Shown: positions 1 to 8,477 of the stretch, piece by piece
Position numbering within the stretch: position 1 is the stretch's first letter
How the letters are laid out: each line of letters opens with the position of its first letter
Assembly: GCA_028281765.1 (NCBI GenBank)
Contig: JANQJF010000055.1
Location: 1-64,000 of the forward strand
Length of the DNA: 64,000 bases
Direction: 5' to 3'
DNA from: Planctomycetota bacterium
Lineage (GTDB): Bacteria; Planctomycetota; UBA1135; UBA2386
The notes under the pieces: model-generated
Databases searched by the model: none
The model's input: the letters and a program-made list of their open reading frames with translations, nothing else
What the model was told of the DNA's origin: nothing
Translations under genes and position numbers: made by a program

Positions 1-90
1 ATTCGAGAGTGCGCGAATTCGCCGCTTGGCGTGGGTGATGCTTCGCCTGGTACGAATCACGCGCTCTCGAACTTCATCCTTCGTGAATGA
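1..90 (+). CDS. Possible 3' end of an upstream gene (partial)
   Basis: The first frame is open from the window edge to a TGA at 88-90 and encodes 29 residues ending in NHALSNFILRE. It has no start inside the window. The next frame-1 gene starts only 12 bases after this stop, in the same frame. That fits either an adjacent gene or the upstream half of one gene interrupted by the TGA. No family is recognised and the piece is too short to test by codon use. Confidence 0.3.
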   Translation: MRECANSPLGVGDASPGTNHALSNFILRE

Positions 91-102
91 TTCGGGCTAA
101 GG

Positions 103-594
103 GTGGTCGAGCTGAAGTGTGAGAGCGGGCTAGAGCTTGAGGTCAAGCGCTCTGGTGGTGACTATCTCGTTGTTGCGGGTCACTATCTGGTCCAGAATGA
201 GGGGGCGATTCGCTCTCGTTGCGAAGTAGATCTTGGCTTCGAGCAAGTAGAGCTGAGTGTCATTGGTGCTGCCCCGACGCTTGTTCGTCGCACGCCGCCG
301 ACCGTCTTCCTCGGCGTGGTCCCCAGAGAAGGTGCCAGCGCGATGGTTGAAATCGATGTGTTGGATCCAGGCATCGGAATCGGAGCTGTCGACGTCCTTA
401 CCTCCAAGGAGCTGTCGGGCTGCAGCGCCTCCTTGAGTGGTGCCGGAGCTCGCCGCGTCCTAACTGTTGCCGTTGATGGTCATGGTTCGCCGGGGATTGT
501 ACGCGGTGTGGTATCGATCAGCGTTACCGGTCATCCCAGCCAGACGCAGGTTACAGTGCCGTTCATGGGATTTCGTCGGACAGGTGAGCAATGA
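103..594 (+). CDS. Hypothetical beta-sandwich-like protein (DUF1573-like at most)
   Basis: This is a 163-residue protein starting with GTG at 103; the in-frame TGA at 88-90 blocks an upstream extension. It has no signal peptide. The second half alternates hydrophobic and polar residues and ends in a pattern like VTVPFMGFRR, loosely resembling the Ig-like repeats of DUF1573 proteins that planctomycetes often export. The similarity is weak and is inference only. Lack of an export signal is odd for that family, so the gene may be truncated at its 5' end. Its stop overlaps the next start as ATGA (591-594), so the two are probably co-translated. Base composition is visibly less GC-rich than most of the window. 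Confidence 0.5.
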   Translation: MVELKCESGLELEVKRSGGDYLVVAGHYLVQNEGAIRSRCEVDLGFEQVELSVIGAAPTLVRRTPPTVFLGVVPREGASAMVEIDVLDPGIGIGAVDVLTSKELSGCSASLSGAGARRVLTVAVDGHGSPGIVRGVVSISVTGHPSQTQVTVPFMGFRRTGEQ

Positions 595-1364
595 AGAGGG
601 TCAGGCTTTGGGGGTTGGTGCTGTTTGCTGGCGTGGTTGCCGGATTCGCGTGGAAGAGAATGGCCAGGTACGAAAGAGGTCGAGTGCAGGCGGTGTCGAG
701 GCTGCAGGCCGCCGTGCCGGATCCAGTCAAGAAGGATGGTCCAGATAGCTTGCACCCCTCGGTCGAGGCGCTCGCTAGTCGCGTAGACATTTGCGTGCGA
801 GGAGGGCAGCCAAGCGAGATAGATCGGGAGGCTTCCCTCGAGGACGAAATCGACTGGGCAACGCTTAGGCGTGAGTCGTTTTCGTTTTGGAAGCGAATTC
901 GGAAAGCAGGAGCGACGCTGGACTATCGGCGATTCTTGCGACACACGGCGCTGAATCCTCGGGATGTGCCAATCTCTCTTGCGCGACAGAGGCAGCTCGC
1001 GGCTATTCACGCGCGGTTTCAACCGGTAATGTACGAAGCGATGCAGGTGCGGGGGGCGGTAACTGCGGAAGAGCTAACGGGGCTGATTGAGTCGGGAGAA
1101 ACCGTGGTTAGGCCGGTTGGGAAAACCGGTTCGCCGCGCTTGGACTATGGGCCTGAGTTTGCTCGAAAGTTCAAGGTTTCGCGTCGCGTAGGCGATGTTG
1201 TTCACTACGCGGCGTCGGAGAGCATGCCCGGTACTAGAATCGCTCGTGACCTAGAGGCGTATTTGGCGTCCGAGTACGCCACACAGGTGGTTGGGTGGTT
1301 TGCGTCAATTGGTTGCATCAGTAGCGAGGAGTGCTCGGAACTGATGCGTTTAGTTCATAAGTGA
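591..1364 (+). CDS. Hypothetical membrane-anchored protein
   Basis: This 257-residue protein has one N-terminal hydrophobic segment (about residues 5-20, after MKRVR) followed by a basic stretch, which suggests a signal anchor. The rest is soluble, mixed alpha-type sequence with no motif I recognise. It starts at the ATG overlapping the previous stop by four bases and ends 15 bases before the next gene, so the three genes 103-1961 look like one operon. GC content is lower than in the housekeeping genes further right, which could mean transfer or relaxed selection. The function is unknown. Confidence 0.6.
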   Translation: MKRVRLWGLVLFAGVVAGFAWKRMARYERGRVQAVSRLQAAVPDPVKKDGPDSLHPSVEALASRVDICVRGGQPSEIDREASLEDEIDWATLRRESFSFWKRIRKAGATLDYRRFLRHTALNPRDVPISLARQRQLAAIHARFQPVMYEAMQVRGAVTAEELTGLIESGETVVRPVGKTGSPRLDYGPEFARKFKVSRRVGDVVHYAASESMPGTRIARDLEAYLASEYATQVVGWFASIGCISSEECSELMRLVHK

Positions 1365-1379
1365 AGCGAGGATCTTGAG

Positions 1380-1961
1380 ATGAACGGAAAGGCTGTGATT
1401 CCCCTGGTGCTGCTCTTCTGCGCCGGATTCATGAGTAGCGTTGTTGCTCTACCCAATGACCCTCCTAAGAAATGTGAGAATTGGGGCTGCACCTGGTTCG
1501 TTGGTGGGTCGGATTCCTCGGTTGGTGTTCCTCCCGGGTGTTTCCCGACTCAGGATGATACGGGGGCCGAGGAGGGCAAGTGCAAATGCGAGTGGGATGA
1601 GACTGCTGAAGAGTGGAAGTGCAAATTCTCAGAACACTGCGATGCGACGGTAAAGTGGACGTTCGAACGAGATGGTGGCAACAGCTTGTGTACGTCGCCG
1701 ATTTCGGGTGGTGTGACGGCGGACTGTGTCAATTACGGAGGTGCGGCAGGGAACTTCATTACTATCGAGCTCTCGGTGACGGAGTGCGGTGGCAAGCAGG
1801 AAGCGTTGTACTATCAGAAGTCGGGAGTATGTCCGAACCCACCCGATCCGACGGCTTGTGGAGCGTCTGGGGCTGTCTGTAAGAGTCGACGAAGTCTGGA
1901 GTGTAGGACCTGTAATTGCCCGGAATGTTTGTGTCCTGGGGATCCCGGCTATCCATACTAG
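1380..1961 (+). CDS. Cys-rich secreted protein, unknown
   Basis: This is a 193-residue protein with a clear signal peptide: charged start, hydrophobic core around residues 6-22, likely cleavage after VVA. The mature part has roughly 18 cysteines, including close pairs such as CKCEW and a C-terminal cluster CRTCNCPECLC, so a disulfide-stabilised extracellular protein is likely. No enzymatic motif is seen. A GA-rich stretch (gaggatcttgag) precedes the ATG. It is the last gene of the low-GC trio. An extracellular matrix, toxin-like or metal-binding role is possible, but none can be chosen from sequence. Confidence 0.65.
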   Translation: MNGKAVIPLVLLFCAGFMSSVVALPNDPPKKCENWGCTWFVGGSDSSVGVPPGCFPTQDDTGAEEGKCKCEWDETAEEWKCKFSEHCDATVKWTFERDGGNSLCTSPISGGVTADCVNYGGAAGNFITIELSVTECGGKQEALYYQKSGVCPNPPDPTACGASGAVCKSRRSLECRTCNCPECLCPGDPGYPY

Positions 1962-2435
1962 TCAGGCGCTGCGTCGGCGGATAGGTCGGTTCGTTCGAGA
2001 CTGCCAGCGTTGGCGGTGCCGGGCGAGGTGCGCCGCGTCAGTGCGGCTCATCCGTCACTTTGGTTACCTCTCGTCGTTCCGTTCTTGGCGACTCTGCGAT
2101 CGGTGCGGATCACGCTGTTAGCTTCGAGATTGGATGGAGTTGACGCCTGCACCAGCTCTTGCTCCAACTCAGACAGAGCGCGCCCCAATGCCGTTAACCA
2201 CCAGCGCGCCCGCGACGCAGTCGCCGGCGTTTTGCCAAGCCCGTGCGAAGATCTCGACGGGCATGCTCGGCGAGGTGTTGCGCAGCGCGGCTGCTCGATT
2301 CGCCGCGTCGTTCCGAAGTTCAATCTCGGTCGCCGCAGGGAACTGGATCGGCACTTCGTGCGCCCCACGAGCGCCTACTTCCCGCAGGCAGCTGCTCGCT
2401 GCGCTCCCTTAGGCAAGTCTGACGCGCTTCGCGTG
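1962..2435. other. Sparse intergenic stretch between convergent units
   Basis: About 470 bases separate the Cys-rich gene from the end of the DUF1501 gene. No strong gene is visible. The plus-strand open frames here run on as the antisense of DUF1501. On the minus strand a 61-codon frame (2169-2354) has GC-rich third positions and is listed separately. A hairpin overlaps the DUF1501 stop. Confidence 0.5.
2169..2354 (-). CDS. Possible short gene or gene fragment, hypothetical
   Basis: A 61-residue minus-strand frame starts at a GTG (2352-2354). Upstream of it the frame stays open to a TAA near 2411, without a better start. Codon third positions are mostly G or C, as in real genes of this window, and the composition (VPIQFPAATEIELR, ending VVNGIGARSV) looks protein-like. 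No family is recognised, no ribosome binding site is evident and no partner gene is adjacent. It may be the remnant of a longer gene. Confidence 0.3.
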   Translation of the reverse strand: MPIQFPAATEIELRNDAANRAAALRNTSPSMPVEIFARAWQNAGDCVAGALVVNGIGARSV

Positions 2436-2440
2436 TCAGA
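2418..2440 (-). terminator. Hairpin at the end of the DUF1501 gene
   Basis: A short inverted repeat (tctgac-gcg ... cgc-gtgtcaga, with a small bulge) overlaps the TGA of the DUF1501 gene at 2436-2438. It has no clear U-run on the minus strand, so its role as a terminator is only suggested by position. Confidence 0.3.
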
Positions 2441-3626
2441 ACAGCTCGACCGCATCCCAGCTGGGTTTCCCGAGCACCGCCCCAGCATCCACCCCCAAAC
2501 GCCCGAGCAGCGCCGCGTACACCCCGCGGAAATCCGCCGTCGCCTTCACGTCCCCGTCATCCAGATCCCCGAGATCCGGCGCCGGCCCGTGCAGCCCGCC
2601 CTTCACCCCACCACCGAACACGAACACCGGCGCCGCGGCCCCGTGGTCCGTCCCCTGGCTCTTGTTCTCGGACACCCTCCGCCCGAACTCCGAGTGCACG
2701 AACACCACGACCTGCTCGCCCTTGCCGTGCGCACGTAGGTCTTCGCACAACGCCCCCACGCCGAGCGACAGCTGCCGCATCAACCCCGCGTGCGTCGGCG
2801 CCTGCCGCGCGTGCGTGTCGAACCCGCTCAGCGGCACGTGGCAGATCCTCGTGCCGAACCCACTGAGCAACACGCGCGCCGTCAGCTTCATCGCGCGGCC
2901 GAAGCTGCTGTTCGGATACTCGGCCTTCGCGCGGTATCCGGCCAGCGCCTTCTGCATCTTCGTCGCGTGCGCGACGCCCGACTGCGCGACGCCGCGGACG
3001 AACTCGGTGAGATCGCCCTTCGCGTCCGCGTCTTCGACGAGACCCGCGATCGAATCGCTCTTGCCGCCGCCGGCGACGAGCAACGAGTAGTCCTCGATCC
3101 GATTGAGCACCGGCGCGACGGCGTTCACACCCTGCAGGGCGAGCGGCACTTCGAGTCCGCCGAGACCGAGCGCCGGCACCTGCGCGTCGTGCGCCTTCGC
3201 GAGCTGGTCGGCCGCACGGCCGAGCCACCCGGTCGTCCCCGCGTGCTTCTTCTCGATCAACGGGTCGGCCGAGTGCCAGATGTCCTGGCTGCGGAAGTGC
3301 GAACGGTCGGGCTTCGGGTAGCCGACCGAATGCACGGCGGCCGCCTCGCCGCGCACGAACAGGTCTTGGATCTGCGGCATCGACGGGTGCAGCGCGAAGC
3401 CGTCCGCGACCTTCAGGGCTCCTTTCGCCACGCTCTTCAGCGACGGACGCGCGTTGTGGTACTTGTCGTCGTCGACCGGGATCAACGTGTTGAGCCCGTC
3501 ATTGCCGCCGACGAGTTCGACGACGACGAGCGACCGATCCGGGCCCGACGGGATCCAGCGCAGGAGCGGCGACGAGGCCGGCGCGATCGCGGCGGCACGC
3601 AAGAAGTCTCTACGGGAGAAGCTCAT
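2436..3626 (-). CDS. DUF1501 family exported protein
   Basis: This 396-residue protein begins with a twin-arginine signal (SRRDFLRAAAIA, residues 4-15). The body has the typical DUF1501 features: LVVVELVGGNDGLNTLIPV near residues 33-51, a HPSMPQIQDL segment, and DRSHFRSQDIW. DUF1501 proteins are sulfatase/alkaline-phosphatase-like and abundant in planctomycetes, nearly always beside DUF1800; their reaction is not established. The ATG overlaps the DUF1800 stop as ATGA (3623-3626), so the pair is translationally coupled. Length is normal for the family. Tat export implies folding in the cytoplasm before secretion. Confidence 0.93.
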   Translation of the reverse strand: MSFSRRDFLRAAAIAPASSPLLRWIPSGPDRSLVVVELVGGNDGLNTLIPVDDDKYHNARPSLKSVAKGALKVADGFALHPSMPQIQDLFVRGEAAAVHSVGYPKPDRSHFRSQDIWHSADPLIEKKHAGTTGWLGRAADQLAKAHDAQVPALGLGGLEVPLALQGVNAVAPVLNRIEDYSLLVAGGGKSDSIAGLVEDADAKGDLTEFVRGVAQSGVAHATKMQKALAGYRAKAEYPNSSFGRAMKLTARVLLSGFGTRICHVPLSGFDTHARQAPTHAGLMRQLSLGVGALCEDLRAHGKGEQVVVFVHSEFGRRVSENKSQGTDHGAAAPVFVFGGGVKGGLHGPAPDLGDLDDGDVKATADFRGVYAALLGRLGVDAGAVLGKPSWDAVELF

Positions 3627-4912
3627 AGCAACTGTGCCTCCGGAAGGTCCTGAACGGCCTGCACGAGCGCCGCGCGGCGCGCGTGTCCACGTGAATCGTC
3701 CGCGGCTGCGAAGCGTTCGAGTGCGCGTCGCGACGCGGGCGACAGATCACCATCGAGCAGCGTGTCGATCGCGCCGTCCACCGTGGCGACCGCATCGCCG
3801 AAGCCGGGATCGAGCCCGTAGCGGCGCCCGAGCTCCGCGGCGAAGTTCGACCGCAACACCCACGTCGCGGAGTTGAGCCACGCGCGCTCGCCGGGCCAGC
3901 CAGCGACGTTCGGCGGCTCGCCGAGGCTCTGCCCCATGCGCGCGGCCGCGCCGGCGATGCCCTCGGGCGACGCGCTCGCGCCGAGCGAACGGACGACACC
4001 AACGGCGAGGTCGACGGGATCCTTGATCCGACTGCGGTAGGCGCGCTCACCGAAGAACAGCCGGCTGCGCAGCAGCGTCTCGACCGTCTTGCCGACGTGG
4101 CGGTCGTGTCCCGTGTAGCTCTTCGCGACGGCGTCGATCTCGGCAGCCGTGGCGTCCGGCCCGATGAAGAACTCGACGAGCTTGCGCGCGACGAACCGCG
4201 CGGAGTGCGCGCGTTCGACCGCGAGAGCCACGACGTCTTCGCCGCCGAACTTGCCGCGCTGGCCGAAGATCTCCTTGGTGCCGCGGTCGTGCTTGCGGCC
4301 GACGAACTTGAACTTGCCATCGCGCACGTGCCATCCGGTGAACGCGCGCGCCGCTTCCTGGATGTCGCGCTCGGTGTAGTTGCCGCGACCGAGGGTGAAG
4401 AGCTCGAACAGCTCGCGCGCGAGGTTCTCGTTGGGGTGTCCCTGGACGCTCGTGTCGTTGTCGAGCCAGCGCAGCATCGCGGGGTCGCGGCAGATCGCGA
4501 GGACGAGGTCGTCGAACTTGCCGGTGCCGTGTTCGTCGAACAGCGCGAAGTGACGCGTCATCATCGGCGCGTCGGACAGCTTCCGGTTGCTGACCGCGAA
4601 GCGATCGTGCCAGAAGAAGCTCATCCGCTCGCGCACGCGAGCCTTGCCGACGAGCAAGCGCCAGATGCGATAGGCGCGCAACTTCGGGAAGCTGTCCATG
4701 CTGACGATCAAGTCATGCACGTCGTCGACCGACTCGCCGGGGAAGCGATCACCGAGGACCTTGTCCACCGCCTCGTCGACGCCGGATTCGACGAGTTCGC
4801 GGCGCAGGTCGAGGGACGCACCGAACGCGGCGCGACGCACGAGGTGGCCGCAGCGGCGCAGGTCGAACGGCTCGGAGTCGGACGGCTGCCAGCGGGCGAG
4901 GAGATCAGTCAT
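3623..4912 (-). CDS. DUF1800 family protein
   Basis: This 429-residue protein carries the DUF1800 signatures: the early HLVRRAAFGAS segment (about residues 24-34), FWHDRFAVS, the GHPNENLARELFELFTLG block (about residues 158-175), and the late NVAGWPGERAWLNSATW segment (about residues 337-353). The family is of unknown biochemistry and is almost always encoded next to DUF1501 in planctomycetes and myxobacteria. No signal peptide is evident, whereas the DUF1501 partner has a Tat signal. It overlaps the upstream gene by 8 bases and the downstream gene by 4, so all three are one coupled operon. Confidence 0.93.
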   Translation of the reverse strand: MTDLLARWQPSDSEPFDLRRCGHLVRRAAFGASLDLRRELVESGVDEAVDKVLGDRFPGESVDDVHDLIVSMDSFPKLRAYRIWRLLVGKARVRERMSFFWHDRFAVSNRKLSDAPMMTRHFALFDEHGTGKFDDLVLAICRDPAMLRWLDNDTSVQGHPNENLARELFELFTLGRGNYTERDIQEAARAFTGWHVRDGKFKFVGRKHDRGTKEIFGQRGKFGGEDVVALAVERAHSARFVARKLVEFFIGPDATAAEIDAVAKSYTGHDRHVGKTVETLLRSRLFFGERAYRSRIKDPVDLAVGVVRSLGASASPEGIAGAAARMGQSLGEPPNVAGWPGERAWLNSATWVLRSNFAAELGRRYGLDPGFGDAVATVDGAIDTLLDGDLSPASRRALERFAAADDSRGHARRAALVQAVQDLPEAQLL

Positions 4913-6530
4913 CCTGCACCTCCAGCGTCAGGGTGACCGACGTGCCCGCGTCGGCCGGCTGCCACGCGAGGTCGGCGTGCGAGAATCGATCGAGCAACGC
5001 GGCGAAGAACTCGTGTTCGAGCTGCGCCTTCTTCCGCGTCTTGCCCTTTTCGAGCACGTTGTTGATCACGAGCGACGCGAGGTTCTTGCGGACGTATTCG
5101 GCGACGAGAGGCGGCGAGACGCGGACGACGTCGCCGCGCGCGTCTTCGCCCGTGCCGCCAGCGCGCAACGCCGCGAGCATCGCCTCGGCGCCCGCGCGCG
5201 TCGACGAGAACACGACGTGCTCTCCACCGAACGCCAGGGTCGGACTGAGCCCCGCGGCGGTCGGCGGCGCGCCGGGGCCACGCCACTCGGACGGATTCGC
5301 CACGCTCATGACCTCGCCGTGCTCGGTCTTGGTCCGGCGCAGATCGAACGGCAGCTCGCCGTTCTGCTTCGCCTCGACCTTCTGGATCGACACGATCGTC
5401 GACAGGAGTCGCGACAGCATCTTCGTCGCCCGCTCGGCGCGCTTCTCGGCGACGAACACGAACGCCGGCAGCTCGATCGTCGGGGCCGGCGCGTCCTCGT
5501 CGACGACGTCGACGGCGAAGAGCGTGATCGGATCCCCGAGCGACGGCACGAGGTCGTCGACGAACGAACCCGCGACGAGCTGGTCCGCGATCGACAGGAA
5601 GCTCTGCGCCTCCACGACCTCGCCCTCGCCGAGGAGCGCGTCGAGGTTGCCCCAGAACCCCGCGAGGCTGCGGTCGAGACAGAGCGTCGCGATCGTGCCG
5701 TTCGGCGCGGGCGGGAGTCGATACGCCTTGGCCGGATGCGCGAGCAGGTGTCGCTCGGGCCGCGCGCCACCGAGCACGCCGCCATCGAGCTTGCCGCGCA
5801 CGGTCGCGCCACCAGCGTCGAACCGCACGACGCCATCGAAGCGCGTCGCGTCCCCCAGCGCGGCGACGATCGGTCCGACGAGCAGCATGCCGGCCGGATC
5901 GAGCATCGGCTCACCTCGGTCGCCTCGAATCCGCGCGATGTCGATGTAGACGCGCGCGGCGTCCCGGCCGGGACGCACGACGCGGCCGCGGAGGTAGTCG
6001 TCCTTGGCCGCGAGCGTCGGTTGCTGATCTCGCCGCCACGCGTGGTAGCGCGCGCAGTGCCGCTCGGAGGCCGCGACGACGAGCACGCCGTCCTCGACTT
6101 GCGCCGTGAGCGCGGACTTGCCGCCGAGATACGGTTTCTCGATCTTGCCGTTCGTCGAGCGCGCGACGAACACGGGCACCGGTCCGTTGTCGACGGCGAC
6201 GACGCCGAGCGCCCATTCGCCTTCGATCTCACCGTCCGCGAGGTCGCCGAGCCCGATGCCCACGCTCGACCGCAGGAACGGGTCGAGCAACAGAGCCAGG
6301 CCGCGGTAGGGTCGCGGCATCCGACGGGAGACACTCTTGTAGACGTCCCGCGCGCCGGTCGCGAACGCGGCCAGGTCGGCGCCGTCGATCGCCAGGACCG
6401 TCTCCTCGGGGAGCAGCGCGGTGACGTCGCGGGGCGACGATGCGCCCTCGGCGGGCACCTGCTGCGCCGCCGTCGGCGCGGCGGCGAGCGTTACGGCAAC
6501 GGCTGTTGCCAGGAGCGAGCTGGTTCGCAT
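4905..6530 (-). CDS. Exported hypothetical protein, first gene of DUF1800/DUF1501 operon
   Basis: This 541-residue protein has a signal peptide (MRTSSLLATAVAVTLAAAPTAAQ). I chose the ATG at 6528-6530 because gaggaag lies just upstream at good spacing; an in-frame ATG six codons earlier would put charged residues before the signal. The mature protein is rich in short beta-type repeats such as PEETVLAIDGADLAAF and LLDPFLRSSVGIGLGDL, a style seen in exported planctomycete proteins of the DUF3352 kind, but I cannot assign a family firmly. The stop overlaps the DUF1800 start by 8 bases. The context suggests an envelope role together with DUF1501/DUF1800. Confidence 0.8.
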   Translation of the reverse strand: MRTSSLLATAVAVTLAAAPTAAQQVPAEGASSPRDVTALLPEETVLAIDGADLAAFATGARDVYKSVSRRMPRPYRGLALLLDPFLRSSVGIGLGDLADGEIEGEWALGVVAVDNGPVPVFVARSTNGKIEKPYLGGKSALTAQVEDGVLVVAASERHCARYHAWRRDQQPTLAAKDDYLRGRVVRPGRDAARVYIDIARIRGDRGEPMLDPAGMLLVGPIVAALGDATRFDGVVRFDAGGATVRGKLDGGVLGGARPERHLLAHPAKAYRLPPAPNGTIATLCLDRSLAGFWGNLDALLGEGEVVEAQSFLSIADQLVAGSFVDDLVPSLGDPITLFAVDVVDEDAPAPTIELPAFVFVAEKRAERATKMLSRLLSTIVSIQKVEAKQNGELPFDLRRTKTEHGEVMSVANPSEWRGPGAPPTAAGLSPTLAFGGEHVVFSSTRAGAEAMLAALRAGGTGEDARGDVVRVSPPLVAEYVRKNLASLVINNVLEKGKTRKKAQLEHEFFAALLDRFSHADLAWQPADAGTSVTLTLEVQDD

Positions 6531-6811
6531 GTCTTCCTCGGTAGCCAAACGGAGCGCGGAGTCGGTCGCGGGTCGCGATCGATTTGCGCACGCTGCGACG
6601 CACGCCTGACTATATTCCCGACAGGCGGACTCGCGGAAACTCCTCGACCGTCCCGAAACCCCGCTCTCAGCGCGGATTCGGCGTCGATTCCGACGCTCGG
6701 AACCACGGGGAATCGGTGTGCCCTCCGATTCGCGGGGTACTATGGTGTATCAGACGCGCCTTCCCCCGCCCGGCGCGTGGATCGAAGTCCAGTTCCCCAC
6801 CCCTCCCGTCT
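6531..6811. promoter_or_regulatory. Divergent intergenic region
   Basis: About 280 bases lie between two divergently transcribed genes and must hold both promoters. A TATATT/AATATA box at about 6610 could serve as a -10 element on either strand, but I see no convincing -35 partner. No gene is supported here; the open frames lack starts and coding character. Confidence 0.35.
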
Positions 6812-7915
6812 GTGAATCCTCGCGACATCGTCGTCGTCCTCTGCCTGCTCGTGGCCCTCGCGGCCGGCGTCGCGCTCATGTTCGACTCCGGCGCCCAGGC
6901 TGCGGTCAGTGAAGACCCCGGATTCGCGATCGACTACACGGGCCCGCGAGCGCCGACCGAGGAACCCGGCCCGGAGGCCGTGGAGACGACGGAAACCGAA
7001 GTCCTCCCGTTCGAGCCCGAGAGCACGCGCCGCTCTCTCGATCCGGACGCGCCGCCGCCGACCTCGGGCACGATCGAGGGCAGCGTCAGCATGACGACCG
7101 ATCTGGTCGGGAAGGTCGACATCTTCCACGTCCGGATCGCCGAGCTCATCAACCCGAACTCCCTGACCAAGCGCAAGGGCTACGACCGCGTCCATCCGAA
7201 GGCTTTCCAGGTGCCGGAGACGCACACGCCGCGGTTTCGGATCGAGAACGTGCCGTTCTCGCAGTACGGCTACCGGGTCGAGCTGCTCGCGTCCGGCATC
7301 AACGGCAGCTCTCAGATCGTCAGTTTGACCGAGCAGAATCCGTTCGAGACCGTGCGTCTGTCGATGACGAAGCCGGTCACGTTCACGGTGCGCGTCCGCG
7401 ACCAGGAACACGTGCCGTACGCCGACTGGCTGATCCAAGTGCGCCCTGTCGGCAACCCACCGGGCCGCTCGATGGCGCAGGCGACGACGGACAACTACGG
7501 GGTTGCGATGTTCGACAGCCTGGTCCGCGGCCCGTACGTGGTCTGGCACGAAGGCCGCGAGATCGGTGAGCTGGACGTACAGCCGGCGACGTTTCCGCGC
7601 GCGGGCCAGCCGATCACCGTGCAGTCGAAGGTCATCACGGTGCCGAAGGGCTTCGAACAGCGCATCGAGATCTTCGATCCCGCCGGCTTCGGCGTCGCCG
7701 GGGTCGAACTCGAGCTCTACAAGACGGACACGATGAAGAACCTGCGCTTCAATGCGCAGACCGACCACGGCGGCGTGCACACGTTCGAGCATCTGCTCGC
7801 CGGCCGCTACCAGCTCAACGTGATCGCCCCGGGATACCAGCGCCGCACGCGCTCGATCACGATCGCGGACGTCGACCCCGCGGTGCTCAAGCTGCGCCTC
7901 GTGCCGACGCGCTGA
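6812..7915 (+). CDS. Membrane-anchored carboxypeptidase-regulatory-like domain protein
   Basis: This 367-residue protein starts at GTG 6812. That start puts a short basic head directly before a membrane segment (IVVVLCLLVALAAGVALMF, about residues 5-23); the frame is open further upstream but that part is Arg/Pro-rich and unlike protein. A Pro/Glu-rich linker follows, then two or more Ig-like beta-sandwich modules of the CarboxypepD_reg type, recognisable from FGVAGVELELYKTD and LLAGRYQLNVIAPGYQRRTR near the C-terminus. Such domains usually act in adhesion or as structural modules outside the cytoplasm. Similar modules occur in the sigma-factor fusions at 20691 and 23507. It is probably monocistronic. 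Function beyond the fold is unknown. Confidence 0.75.
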   Translation: MNPRDIVVVLCLLVALAAGVALMFDSGAQAAVSEDPGFAIDYTGPRAPTEEPGPEAVETTETEVLPFEPESTRRSLDPDAPPPTSGTIEGSVSMTTDLVGKVDIFHVRIAELINPNSLTKRKGYDRVHPKAFQVPETHTPRFRIENVPFSQYGYRVELLASGINGSSQIVSLTEQNPFETVRLSMTKPVTFTVRVRDQEHVPYADWLIQVRPVGNPPGRSMAQATTDNYGVAMFDSLVRGPYVVWHEGREIGELDVQPATFPRAGQPITVQSKVITVPKGFEQRIEIFDPAGFGVAGVELELYKTDTMKNLRFNAQTDHGGVHTFEHLLAGRYQLNVIAPGYQRRTRSITIADVDPAVLKLRLVPTR

Positions 7916-7997
7916 GATCGGGACTTTTTCGAAGTCGCCGGCGCGCGAACGCTCGCGATTGCTTGCCCTGCATTTTCGGCGGCGTAGGCTTTGCCGC

Positions 7998-8477
7998 ATG
8001 CCGCGAGAGCTCGTCGATCTCGAATCTTTGGATCTGACCCAGGACGTGCTGCCCGAGGAACGGATCCGCGCCATCCTGCCCCACGATTACGAATTCAAGC
8101 TGATCGACGGGGTCTGTCACCTCGACAAGGAGGAGGGCGTCGTCGTCGGCTACAAGGACTGGGACGACAACCCTTGGTGGGCCCGCGGGCACATCCCGGG
8201 TCGACCGATCATGCCCGGCGTGTTGATCTGTGAAGGAGCCGCGCAGATCGCGACGCTCCTCCTCAAGATCATCGAGGACATCGCGGACGAGGAATTCGTC
8301 GGCCTCGGCGGACTCGACAAGGTGCGTCACCGCGGACAGGTCACGCCACCCTCACGCGTCTACTTCGTCTCCCGCAAGGGCATCAAGAGCGGTCGGCGCA
8401 TCGCCCGCTACCCCGCACAGGCGTTCTGCGACGGGAAGATGGTCATGGAGATGGAGCTCCTCGGCGTGCTGCTGTGA
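7998..8477 (+). CDS. FabZ/FabA-like 3-hydroxyacyl-ACP dehydratase, hotdog fold
   Basis: This is a 159-residue protein. The motif GHIPGRPIMPGVLICEGAAQ (about residues 56-75) is the dehydratase active-site block: the histidine and the later glutamate (CEGAAQ) match the catalytic His and Glu of FabZ. FabZ removes water from beta-hydroxyacyl-ACP in fatty acid elongation, in the cytosol. The early PEERIRAILPHDYEF segment also fits FabZ. The ATG at 7998 gives the family's normal length. It is coupled by GTGA to a membrane protein rather than lying among fab or lpx genes, so a specialised lipid or glycolipid role is as likely as housekeeping synthesis. Confidence 0.85.
   Translation: MPRELVDLESLDLTQDVLPEERIRAILPHDYEFKLIDGVCHLDKEEGVVVGYKDWDDNPWWARGHIPGRPIMPGVLICEGAAQIATLLLKIIEDIADEEFVGLGGLDKVRHRGQVTPPSRVYFVSRKGIKSGRRIARYPAQAFCDGKMVMEMELLGVLL

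Noticed and set aside
1962..2435. Insertion-sequence remnant
   Set aside because: No terminal inverted repeats, target duplications or transposase-like residues were found.
4698..6815. A 705-codon plus-strand frame
   Set aside because: It is antisense to the DUF1800 gene and its upstream partner. It is Arg-rich, with no start signal or family match.
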